From NCBI GenBank assembly GCA_016935045.1, contig JAFGRS010000719.1, positions 1 through 9,060 of the forward strand: DNA of 9,060 bases, read 5' to 3'. Positions 1 to 6,592 of this stretch are shown here, one piece after another. Numbering within the stretch: the first letter of the stretch is position 1; every line of letters begins with the position of its first letter. Below the pieces are notes generated by a model that was given only the letters and a program-made list of their open reading frames with translations, was not told where the DNA came from and ran no database searches. The position numbers were made by a program, and so were the translations under genes. Source of the DNA: Lentisphaeria bacterium (GTDB lineage: Bacteria; Verrucomicrobiota; Lentisphaeria; Oligosphaerales; JAFGRS01).

Positions 1-184
1 CTGGCGCGCTTGGTAGCCGTTTCGCGATCGCCCGCGACAAGCGGGTGGACGCTAAACGGGTACGCCGTCGGGTCCTCCGCGGCGCCCGCCTTGGTTCGGC
101 ATACCGCGGCGGAAGGCGGGTTCCGGCGCATCTCCGCCGGGTGTCCACCTGCGCGCGCCCCACGATCCACATGCTGAGATCCGG
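1..184. other. Non-coding or unassigned 5' edge with clustered inverted repeats
   Basis: No convincing gene lies here. Two plus-strand frames stay open from the window edge (to stops near 176 and 191), but their translations are arginine-, alanine- or serine-rich and resemble no family I know. The stretch lies downstream of the minus-strand desulfurase gene. It contains several dyads: a 5-bp stem with a 5-base loop (31-35 with 41-45), an 8-bp stem (85-92 with 113-120), and 7-bp complementary arms (44-50 with 143-149). Some of these could help end minus-strand transcripts, but none is followed by a T tract. At this GC content short dyads also arise by chance. Confidence 0.4.
85..120. repeat. 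8-bp inverted repeat, possible 3' hairpin of the desulfurase transcript
   Basis: CCCGCCTT at 85-92 is the exact reverse complement of AAGGCGGG at 113-120, with a 20-base spacer. It lies about 65 bases past the desulfurase stop codon. On either strand it could form a GC-rich hairpin, but there is no adjacent T run, so a classic intrinsic terminator is not supported. Confidence 0.35.
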
Positions 185-1354
185 TCAATAGGCGGCCACG
201 GCGCTGCGCAGTTCCTTCAGGAAGATCTCGATGTGATCCGGGGTGGTGCCGCGGCCGAGGCTGATGCGCAGGGCGCCGCGGGCAGCGGTCTCCGGGATGC
301 CCATGGCCCGGAGCACGGTGCTGGGCGCGCCGGACTCCGCGCGGCAGGCGCTGCCGGTGGCGACGAGGACGTTGCGTTCGGCCAGCAGCCGCATGATCAC
401 GGCCCCCTGGTACCCCGGCAGGGCCACGCTCAGGATGTGGGGAACCGCAGCGGCCGGGGAGAGCACCTCGATCCCGGGCGCCCGCCAGCCCGCAAACTCC
501 GCGCGCAGGTCCTGGTTGAGGGCCTGCAGGCGGCGCCATTCCGTTTCCCTTTGCGCGCGGGAGATGGACGCGGCCAGCGTCATTTCGACGATCCCCACGA
601 CATCGAGGCTTCCGGCACGCAGGCCCCGCTGCTGGGGGCCGCCGTAGTGAAGGGGTTCGAGGACGATGCCGGGACGAAGCAGGAGGGCCCCCGTGGCGGC
701 CGGACCGCCGAACTTGCATCCGGCCAGGGCGAGGAGGTCGATGGCGGCGGCATGCCAAGGGACCTCGATGCGCCCGAAGGCCTGCATGGCGTCCACCGCG
801 AGCAGCGCCCGCGGCGCGTGCTGCCGCATCCACGTCCTCAGGGTCACCAGGTCGTGCACGGCGCCGGTCTCATTGTTGACCTGGCTGACCGCCACCAGGC
901 AGGCACGGGACGCCGCGGCGGGGGCGACCGCGCCCAGTGCCAGGCGTCCCTGACGGTCCAGGGGAATCTCCACCACTTCCCCGCCTTCCCGGGCGGCATG
1001 CCGGCGACAGGGTTCGAGGAGTGCCGGGTGCGCGCCGGCGTCCACCAGGACCGCAGCGCCGTCCCGGGTGCGCCGCAGGATGCCCAGGGCCATCAGGTTG
1101 TCCGCCTCCGTACCTCCGGCGGTCCAGACCACCTGCGCCTCGCCCTCGGCGATGCCGAGACACGCCGCCAGATCCCGTTCGGCACGACCGACGGCGTCCC
1201 GTCCCCGTTGGCTGAACCGGCTTGTGCCGTGGGGATTGGCCACGTATTCCCGGGACAGCGAGGCATGGATGTCCAGGACCTCGCTCAGGATCGGATGGGC
1301 CCCGGCATAGTCGAGGTAGACGAACGACGGTGGGGGAGACGGGCGCCGCTGCAT
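185..1354 (-). CDS. Cysteine desulfurase-like PLP enzyme (NifS/IscS family, aminotransferase class V)
   Basis: The 389-residue protein has the usual family length. Enzymes of this family take sulfur from L-cysteine through a PLP cofactor and a catalytic cysteine, making alanine and a persulfide used for Fe-S clusters or thiolated tRNA in the cytoplasm. Visible blocks in order: N-terminal LDYAGAHP (14-21), GGTEADNL (80-87), H109 at the PLP-stacking histidine position, VNNETG (159-164), VDAMQAFGR (187-195) with the PLP aspartate D188, Schiff-base lysine K214 in AGCKFGGP, RGLRAGSLD (243-251), catalytic C337 in GSACRAE, VLRAMG (347-352) and LRISLGR (362-368). The residue before the lysine is cysteine (C213) instead of the usual histidine, and the usual GQE before RG reads PQQ. 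The catalytic cysteine is kept, so desulfurase activity is likely, but another class V activity is possible. It starts 16 bases after the hydrolase stop with a GGAGG site. No IscU, IscR or thiolation partner is nearby. Confidence 0.9.
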   Translation of the reverse strand: MQRRPSPPPSFVYLDYAGAHPILSEVLDIHASLSREYVANPHGTSRFSQRGRDAVGRAERDLAACLGIAEGEAQVVWTAGGTEADNLMALGILRRTRDGAAVLVDAGAHPALLEPCRRHAAREGGEVVEIPLDRQGRLALGAVAPAAASRACLVAVSQVNNETGAVHDLVTLRTWMRQHAPRALLAVDAMQAFGRIEVPWHAAAIDLLALAGCKFGGPAATGALLLRPGIVLEPLHYGGPQQRGLRAGSLDVVGIVEMTLAASISRAQRETEWRRLQALNQDLRAEFAGWRAPGIEVLSPAAAVPHILSVALPGYQGAVIMRLLAERNVLVATGSACRAESGAPSTVLRAMGIPETAARGALRISLGRGTTPDHIEIFLKELRSAVAAY

Positions 1355-1364
1355 GGCTGGTTCG

Positions 1365-1369
1365 CCTCC
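1365..1369 (-). promoter_or_regulatory. Ribosome binding site of the desulfurase gene
   Basis: GGAGG on the minus strand lies 10 bases before the ATG at 1354 and directly after the hydrolase stop codon at 1371-1373. It supports this start and suggests translation from a shared transcript. Confidence 0.7.
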
Positions 1370-1370
1370 G

Positions 1371-2708
1371 TCAGGGCTCCTCGAGTGTTCCCAGGAGCAT
1401 GATCATGCCCGCGGCCCACTGGGTGCCCTCGAAGCGTTCCGCGAAGGCCGCCTCATCCAGTGCGAGCACGGCGCGGTTGGGTCCTTCCCGCCGTTGCAGG
1501 ATGGCCCGTTTGTCGGGCGGTTCGGGGGCGATCTCGAGTTCCACGGTGTGGAGTCCGTCGGGGAGTTCCGACGCGATCTCCATGGTCTGCAGCCGATCGT
1601 AGGTGCAGTACGCGTCGAAGCGGTCGCGCCGGCCTCTGTCGACGCCGTCCACGCGGACCACGACGCTGCCGCAGCGTGGACCGACGAGGTCATAGACCTT
1701 GGCCAGGGTCCCCCGGAAGCGAAAGCCGGCGCGGGTCCCGGGCTCCTCGGCGAGCCACAGTTCGGGCAGGCGTTGGGCGAAGCGTTTGGCGAGGTCGTCG
1801 GCGGCGGGGTCGAGTCGGCGCCAGCCGGGTCCGAGGGTGGCGCGGCCGAAGGGGACCATCGTCGCGTTCTCCCAGTTGTCGGCGCGCAGGGGCGTCGGCA
1901 GCGGGTGGGGACCGGCCGTGCCATGGCTGAGGAACGTGCCCATGGCGCGAACCACGGCGTCGAGGTAGAGGCCGTGTCCCGTATCCGTGTAGGGATGCAC
2001 GCCGTCGCTGCTGAAGTGGTGGACGCCCGCGGCCATGGCTTCCAGGCGCGCCTCGCGCCCGGGGTCTTTGGGGTCCCGGAACACGACCTTGCCCTGCTGC
2101 GCGAGTTGGGCTACGCGCAGGCCCATGTGAACGCTGGGGATGGCGTAGGCGTCCGCCACGGCCTCCATGACGCCGGCGGCGCGGGGGTACTTGCCGTTCT
2201 GCAGGTCACCCAGCATGCCCTCGGTCAGGGTGTACACGAAGCAGATGTCCGTCTCGGGGTTGGCCCGCCAGGTCTGGCGGACGATGCCTTCCATGGCCTT
2301 GGTGATCCGCTCCGGGGGGGCCCCGCCGTCGTTGACCGCGAATTCCACGAAGAGCAGGTCCGGATGGTGGCGCAGCACATCCTGCCGCAGACGGAAGACG
2401 CCCAGGTCCGAACCCGTCCCCCCGATGGCCGCGTGGATCTCGGTCACCGCCGCACCCGGAAACTGCCCGCGGAACCACTCCAGGGTCAGTACCCTCCAAC
2501 CCGGCTGGGCCGTGATGCTCCCTCCCAGGTAGCCGATGGCCACCGCGCCATCGGCCCGCAACCTGGCGGCGACGTTCGGCAGTCCTCCCCGTACCGTGTA
2601 CTCCACGGCATCCCGCGGGGCGACCTCGGGAGGAGCGCCGGATGCCCCGGCGGCCCCGGCCATGACAGTGAGGGCGACGCAACAGGCGGTCTCCGAGCAG
2701 GTTCGCAT
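1371..2708 (-). CDS. Secreted SGNH/GDSL-type hydrolase with C-terminal beta-rich domain
   Basis: The 445-residue protein is probably an exported esterase, acetyl-esterase or lipase-like hydrolase; the substrate cannot be read from sequence. Residues 8-25 form an alanine-rich hydrophobic stretch ending in small residues, consistent with a Sec signal peptide, though only one arginine precedes it. SGNH blocks: YLGGSIT (60-66) with nucleophile S64, GGTGS (96-100) for the oxyanion-hole glycine, VEFAVND (121-127) with N126, and DGVHP (235-239) with catalytic D235 and H238. Thus all catalytic residues are present. Residues about 280-440 form a second, probably beta-sandwich domain. It includes VRVDGVDRGRRDRF (351-364) and LPDGLHTVELEI (382-393), a pattern seen in accessory domains of carbohydrate-active esterases. 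The frame continues upstream to 2930, but the ATG at 2708 has AAGGA 8 bases before it and begins the signal peptide. It is divergent from the membrane-protein gene and probably cotranscribed with the desulfurase. Confidence 0.88.
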   Translation of the reverse strand: MRTCSETACCVALTVMAGAAGASGAPPEVAPRDAVEYTVRGGLPNVAARLRADGAVAIGYLGGSITAQPGWRVLTLEWFRGQFPGAAVTEIHAAIGGTGSDLGVFRLRQDVLRHHPDLLFVEFAVNDGGAPPERITKAMEGIVRQTWRANPETDICFVYTLTEGMLGDLQNGKYPRAAGVMEAVADAYAIPSVHMGLRVAQLAQQGKVVFRDPKDPGREARLEAMAAGVHHFSSDGVHPYTDTGHGLYLDAVVRAMGTFLSHGTAGPHPLPTPLRADNWENATMVPFGRATLGPGWRRLDPAADDLAKRFAQRLPELWLAEEPGTRAGFRFRGTLAKVYDLVGPRCGSVVVRVDGVDRGRRDRFDAYCTYDRLQTMEIASELPDGLHTVELEIAPEPPDKRAILQRREGPNRAVLALDEAAFAERFEGTQWAAGMIMLLGTLEEP

Positions 2709-2716
2709 GACAGGGT

Positions 2717-2721
2717 TCCTT
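2717..2721 (-). promoter_or_regulatory. Ribosome binding site that sets the hydrolase start
   Basis: AAGGA on the minus strand lies 8 bases before the ATG at 2708. It supports that start over the more distant in-frame starts up to 2930, whose extra residues are basic and would mask the signal peptide. Confidence 0.65.
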
Positions 2722-2766
2722 TGCCGTTTGGGAGCGATTCTTGATTTCTGCCATCGGCGCCTCTTT

Positions 2767-2794
2767 AGTATGGCCGTTTCCGTCCAGGTTTCCA
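2767..2794 (-). promoter_or_regulatory. Candidate sigma-70-like promoter for the hydrolase-desulfurase pair
   Basis: On the minus strand, TGGAAA (2794-2789) and CATACT (2772-2767) are separated by 16 bases. Each matches the -35 and -10 consensus at four of six positions. Initiation would fall near 2760, giving a leader of about 50 bases. The local sequence is less GC-rich than the flanking genes. The match is weak and rests on position and composition. Confidence 0.3.
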
Positions 2795-2798
2795 CGGC

Positions 2799-2820
2799 GG
2801 CATTGCATCGGAGCAATGCC
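2799..2820. promoter_or_regulatory. Perfect 8-6-8 palindrome between divergent genes (candidate operator)
   Basis: GGCATTGC at 2799-2806 is the exact reverse complement of GCAATGCC at 2813-2820, with spacer ATCGGA. It lies 90 bases from the hydrolase start and 78 bases from the membrane-protein start, just upstream of the candidate minus-strand -35 box. Position and symmetry fit a dimeric regulator site acting on one or both genes. No T run follows on either strand, so a terminator is unlikely. No regulator gene is in the window. Confidence 0.5.
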
Positions 2821-2882
2821 TCAAGGAACATGGAACGGCTCGCCGGGAGGGCTCCGGGCCCGACGGCGCGTCCTGTTCGAGC

Positions 2883-2889
2883 AAGGTGG
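2883..2889 (+). promoter_or_regulatory. Ribosome binding site that sets the membrane-protein start
   Basis: AAGGTGG lies 9 bases before the ATG at 2899. The alternative in-frame ATG at 2830 has AAGGA only 2 bases upstream, which is too close, so 2899 is preferred. Confidence 0.6.
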
Positions 2890-2898
2890 ACAGCAGCG

Positions 2899-4317
2899 AT
2901 GGATGCCGGCGCCCCGGAAATGGCTGCCAAGCCCTATCGGTGGGGCAGGTTGTTCATCCGCTTTGCGGCGAGCAGTGCCGTTGGCGTCCTCATTCTCACC
3001 GCTCTGGCCCTCGCGGTGGTGGTTGTCCGTATCGAGCGCGAGCTGTCCCGCACCCGCTATCACGTGTCCCCCGAGGTGAGCGAGGGGATTGCGGTGTTGG
3101 TGGCGTCCCGTCAGCGCACGGCGGATTTCCTGGCGGCGCGTTTCGGGGCTGACGCGACCTCGCCCTATCCCCCCGCCGGTTTCCCGGAGGCGATCCGGAA
3201 CTCCCGCGACCTCGACCAGGCCCGGCATGCCTGCGCCGCCTATCGCGAGGATATCGCCCGCCTCCAGGAACGCCTGGTCGCAGGCTTCTCCCATAGCATC
3301 GCCTGGCTGAACGCCAGCATGAGCCGCAAGGCCGGCAGGATCCGCCAGGCAATCCAGGAAAGGCATGCCAGGGAAGCCGCCGCGCTGGAAAGCCGGATCG
3401 CCGGCCTGCGGGAACGCCTTGACCCGAGGAAGGGCATCTTCGAACCCCTCGGCGCGGCCGAGTACCAGGATCGCGTGGCGGTCATCGACGAAGCGGTCGA
3501 GTTCCTCACCTTCCTGCGGACACTGAGCGACAGCGAGCCCGTCCTCGAACGCGTGGACACGGCGATCGAAAGCCTCCGGCGCCTGAAGGCCACCCTCCCG
3601 GAACCGGCGTCGGAGACCTTCCGGCTGGCCATCGTGCGCCAGGTCGCCGAACTGCGCCGCGCGCTCGCGGACCTGCTCCGTGCGGACGAGAAGCTGCAGG
3701 GCGAACACCTGGTGGAACGACTCGAGACGCTGGACGCCGAGGTCCGCGGGGCCATGCACGGTTCCTGGGCCGTCGAGGCCGATCTGGATCGCGTGGTGCT
3801 GTTGCTGGACAGGGAGGGAGAGGCCCTCGATGCGGCACGTCACGCTCGGCGCAATGCCCTCTTCGGGGGTCTGGTGCAGTGTGGGGCGACGCTGGCGGCG
3901 GGGTTGCTGGGCGCCCTCTTTCTGCTGGTGGTGGCGGACGTGTTGCGCGCCTTCCTGGACATGGCGGCAACGGCCTCGGCGGCAGGGGACCCCGCCCCGG
4001 TTGCCCACCCCGCCGCCCGCACGGGCCGGCCGACGCCATCCGGCACTGCCGCCGCCACCCGCCGGGAGGCCCCCCCACCCACGGCCGGGGCAACCCTGTC
4101 CGTTCCCGGCCCGGCCGCTTTCCCCGACGTGCCGGCGCCGCCACGGAGGCGCGAGAGCCCGATGGAGGTCATGAGGGGGTGTCGGGCCCGTACAAGCGGA
4201 CTTCGTACACCCGTGCCCGGAACGCCGGATCCCACGCTCTCCGAACCGTCAGCCGAACCGCCTGCGCCCGACGACCTCCCAGAGGATGCAGCCGCTGGCG
4301 CTGACGATTGTCCGTGA
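2899..4317 (+). CDS. Bitopic-hairpin membrane protein with long helical domain, function unknown
   Basis: I do not recognise this 472-residue protein. A short basic N-terminus (K11, R14, R17, R21) precedes a transmembrane helix at about 22-43. Residues about 44-320 are almost entirely helical in character, with heptad-like spacing of leucine, arginine and glutamate, and probably form an extracytoplasmic coiled-coil bundle. A second transmembrane helix follows at about 321-347. The last 120 residues are rich in proline, alanine and threonine and are probably disordered in the cytoplasm. The topology resembles the sensor half of chemoreceptors or histidine kinases, but there is no HAMP, kinase, cyclase or methyl-accepting domain. 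Codon third positions are strongly GC in the body, which supports real coding. The final 149 bases overlap the facing FAD oxidoreductase gene and have weaker codon bias, so the true C-terminus may be shorter. It is divergent from the SGNH hydrolase gene. Confidence 0.72.
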   Translation: MDAGAPEMAAKPYRWGRLFIRFAASSAVGVLILTALALAVVVVRIERELSRTRYHVSPEVSEGIAVLVASRQRTADFLAARFGADATSPYPPAGFPEAIRNSRDLDQARHACAAYREDIARLQERLVAGFSHSIAWLNASMSRKAGRIRQAIQERHAREAAALESRIAGLRERLDPRKGIFEPLGAAEYQDRVAVIDEAVEFLTFLRTLSDSEPVLERVDTAIESLRRLKATLPEPASETFRLAIVRQVAELRRALADLLRADEKLQGEHLVERLETLDAEVRGAMHGSWAVEADLDRVVLLLDREGEALDAARHARRNALFGGLVQCGATLAAGLLGALFLLVVADVLRAFLDMAATASAAGDPAPVAHPAARTGRPTPSGTAAATRREAPPPTAGATLSVPGPAAFPDVPAPPRRRESPMEVMRGCRARTSGLRTPVPGTPDPTLSEPSAEPPAPDDLPEDAAAGADDCP

Positions 4318-6535
4318 CCGTCACCATGTCTTCCCAGGCGCTGTCCTCTCCCCGCACGGCGACGGTGTAGTCTCGGACGCAACGGCCGCAGACGTCCCTG
4401 GCGCTGTTGATGGGTGCATCCAGGTAGGCTCGCTCGATGGTGTCGAAGGTGAGGTGAATGCGGCCGAGGGCCGTGGCGGCGGGGAGGTCGAGGAGCAGGG
4501 ACTGAGGCAGGGGCTGGCGCACGTCGCTGAGCCACATGTGCACGGGGTTGGTGGAGTAGCGTCGGTTGTGCCCGTCGATGACGTTGCGGGCTTCGCCGTA
4601 GGGCGGGGCGGGATCGATCCGGAAGGCGGGGACCGTCGGGCCCACCCGGTAGCAGCGACCGTCCTCGCCGGGGCCGACGCCCAGGCAGAAATCGTAGCCC
4701 GTCTCGTCCAGGGCCAGCTCCAGCCCCGGACAGACGCCGAGGAGCAGGTTGCAGCGGGTCTCGTCGGAGGTGGGATCCGCCGGGCACAGGGAAAGGGAGG
4801 CGCCGAAATCCGCCCGGACCCAGCCCTCGGAACCCGCCGGGACCCGTGCCTCCGCGGCCGCCAGGCGGCGGAACGAGTCGACGCGATTGTCGTATCCCCA
4901 CTCCATGCGGTTCCCGGCGCCGCGGAGGTGACGCGGACGGATCACCTCCTGAGGCTCCTTCCACAGCCGTTCGCGCTCGAACCGTTCGACGACGACGGGG
5001 AGACACAGGTCCCGGTCCGTCGAGTTCCGCACCAGGAACGAGGCGCTGCGCAGGCTCGGGGCCCAGTCCCAGAGCTGCACCCCGGCCGGGCGGTCGAGGG
5101 GCAGCCACGGTCCCGGCCGGGTGGCGCCATGGCGCATCTCGCTGCTGGCGCTGACGGAGGCCGGCCGGGCGAGATCGTCCGGGTCCCGGTTGGTTGTGGT
5201 CAGAATGGTGGCGTCCTGACGCAGGAGGGTCTGCTGCAGGGCCTCGATGTGGCGCCTGCCGACGTCCGCCGCGCCAGTCCCCAGCCGTCGCGCCAGGGCG
5301 GCCGCGGTGCCCACCGCCTGGCCGGCGGCCCCCAGGGTCCGCATCAGGCGCACGGTGCCCAGGGCGAGGTGGCTGACGCTCATCAGGCGGCCGGCCAGCC
5401 AGAGGTTGTCGAAGTCCCGGGCATAACAGCAGCGATAGGGCAGGTTCCACAGGGGCGGGATGCTGTAGAACACCACCCGCGCCCGGCTGCCCTCGGGTTC
5501 ATGAATGTCGACCCCGTAGCCGCCGTAGGCAACGCTGTCCGGAAAGGCCACCGCGTTCTCCACATCGGTCTGCGTCAGCACGTAGTCCCCCACAAAGCGA
5601 TGGCTCTCCCGCTTGCCGCTCTTTGGGCTTACCCAAATCAGCTCCCAATTCTTCGCTTTTTCCACGAAGGAATGGTTCTTGACGTTGTCCCAGGTGCGGT
5701 AGAGCTGGTACAGGATCTCGTCGCGGATGGCGGCGGCATCCCCGATGGTGTCCCGTTCGCCGCCGCTCTCCGTGACCCAGAGAAAGCAGCATTCCGCGTC
5801 CGGGTTCCAGGAGGACGGGTACCCCCCCAGGGGCGCCATGGGGCCCTCGGCGGCCGCCCGGGCGGCGAAGCGTGGGGGCAGGCGGAAAGGCACGGGCACG
5901 GCGGACCGGCGCACGAGGGCGGTGATGCTGGTCCCCATGGTCTGCCGGGTCCCCACGGCCTTGCCGCTGCGTTCCCCGAAGACGTCTGCGGCCTCGCTCC
6001 CGATCATGGAGGCCGCCCCCGCGGAGCGCGCCACGCAGCCGTCGCCGCTGGCGTCGATGACCCCGTGACGGACCTCGAACCGCCGGCTGCGGAAATGCTC
6101 GATGTCGATCACGTCGACGGCCGTCAGCCGTCGGCCGTGGCAGTGCGCCTGCCGGCCCTGGTGGCTGCGGAACACCCGTACCCCCGCCTCGAACAGGGCA
6201 TCGTTCAGGATCAGGTCCCAGGTGTGTGAGATGTTGTAGTGATGCCCATGGGTGCGCGTCTTGGCGTGATGCCACGCCGCCTCGATCTCGAGTTCCTCGA
6301 TGATGCCCGTCTCCGAAGCGAAGGGATGGAACGAATGGGCGCCGGAGACGTGGACACCCAGGAGCGGGCCGGAATTCCCGCCGAGGCAGGGGTCCATCTC
6401 GACCAGGGCAGTGTCGCAGCCGTTGCGGGCGGCCGCGATGGCGGCACAGACCCCCGCGACCCCCGCGCCGACCACGAGAACATCGACCGTCTGCCGGTCG
6501 CGGGAGGGGGCCTCGGGGATGGGATGGAGCGCCAT
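4169..6535 (-). CDS. FAD-dependent oxidoreductase (FAD_oxidored type) with C-terminal galactose-binding-like domain
   Basis: The 788-residue protein begins with a Rossmann FAD-binding fold: VDVLVVGAGVAG (17-28) with GxGxxG at 23-28, E46 at the expected ribose-binding end of the second strand, and LGGNSG (51-56). DASGDG (161-166) and AGR..SVSHLALGTVR (381-396) followed by GQAVGTAAA (405-413) are typical of the PF12831-like FAD_oxidored proteins. Many of these are annotated only as FAD-dependent oxidoreductases, and their substrates are mostly unknown. Residues about 455-600 look like a beta-rich linker domain. Residues about 640-785, with NVIDGHNRR (651-659) and RVYEVRLYG (775-783), resemble a discoidin/F5-F8 carbohydrate-binding fold. 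I see no export signal, so a cytoplasmic site is likely. The ATG at 6535 has GGAG 4 bases upstream. It lies 57 bases after the nuclease stop and may be cotranscribed. Sugar or polyol oxidation is a guess based on the C-terminal fold. Confidence 0.88.
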   Translation of the reverse strand: MALHPIPEAPSRDRQTVDVLVVGAGVAGVCAAIAAARNGCDTALVEMDPCLGGNSGPLLGVHVSGAHSFHPFASETGIIEELEIEAAWHHAKTRTHGHHYNISHTWDLILNDALFEAGVRVFRSHQGRQAHCHGRRLTAVDVIDIEHFRSRRFEVRHGVIDASGDGCVARSAGAASMIGSEAADVFGERSGKAVGTRQTMGTSITALVRRSAVPVPFRLPPRFAARAAAEGPMAPLGGYPSSWNPDAECCFLWVTESGGERDTIGDAAAIRDEILYQLYRTWDNVKNHSFVEKAKNWELIWVSPKSGKRESHRFVGDYVLTQTDVENAVAFPDSVAYGGYGVDIHEPEGSRARVVFYSIPPLWNLPYRCCYARDFDNLWLAGRLMSVSHLALGTVRLMRTLGAAGQAVGTAAALARRLGTGAADVGRRHIEALQQTLLRQDATILTTTNRDPDDLARPASVSASSEMRHGATRPGPWLPLDRPAGVQLWDWAPSLRSASFLVRNSTDRDLCLPVVVERFERERLWKEPQEVIRPRHLRGAGNRMEWGYDNRVDSFRRLAAAEARVPAGSEGWVRADFGASLSLCPADPTSDETRCNLLLGVCPGLELALDETGYDFCLGVGPGEDGRCYRVGPTVPAFRIDPAPPYGEARNVIDGHNRRYSTNPVHMWLSDVRQPLPQSLLLDLPAATALGRIHLTFDTIERAYLDAPINSARDVCGRCVRDYTVAVRGEDSAWEDMVTVTDNRQRQRLHPLGGRRAQAVRLTVRRAWDPAFRARVYEVRLYGPDTPS

Positions 6536-6548
6536 GGTTCTCCGGGCG

Positions 6549-6565
6549 GCCTGCGCGCGGCAGGC
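6549..6565. repeat. Short hairpin in the nuclease-oxidoreductase gap
   Basis: GCCTGC (6549-6554) and GCAGGC (6560-6565) are exact complementary arms around a 5-base GC loop, in the 57-base gap between the nuclease stop and the oxidoreductase start. There is no T tract. It may be an mRNA hairpin between cistrons or a chance dyad. Confidence 0.25.
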
Positions 6566-6592
6566 GTTGTCCGCGTCTGCGCTGCCGGGGGT

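Noticed and set aside
1..191. Possible 3' end of a plus-strand gene entering from the left edge
   Set aside because: The open translation is arginine-rich and matches no family I recognise, and it would converge into the desulfurase stop. The upstream sequence is needed to decide.
233..1402. Plus-strand open frame of 389 codons opposite the desulfurase
   Set aside because: It mirrors the desulfurase almost exactly and has low-complexity composition and no family motifs; the opposite strand has all the PLP-enzyme blocks.
1353..2744. Long plus-strand open frame of 463 codons opposite the SGNH hydrolase
   Set aside because: It is antisense to a gene with a complete SGNH catalytic set. Its translation is rich in glycine, valine, arginine and histidine with no recognisable domain, as expected of a GC-rich shadow frame.
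2536..2898. N-terminal extension of the membrane protein to an upstream start
   Set aside because: It would run antisense through the hydrolase signal peptide and the palindrome, adds low-complexity sequence, and lacks a well-placed ribosome binding site, unlike the ATG at 2899.
2821..4008. Minus-strand open frame of 395 codons opposite the membrane protein
   Set aside because: The plus strand gives two clean membrane helices, a helical domain, a good ribosome binding site and strong GC third-position bias; the minus frame shows none of these.
4070..4076. C7 run in the membrane-protein tail as a programmed frameshift site
   Set aside because: Codon bias remains good in the original frame up to about 4168, so a shift at this run is not supported; it is kept only as a place to check reads.
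4286..6229. Plus-strand open frame of 647 codons opposite the FAD oxidoreductase
   Set aside because: It is antisense to an enzyme with clear FAD-binding motifs. Its sequence lacks hydrophobic core patterns and resembles no known protein.
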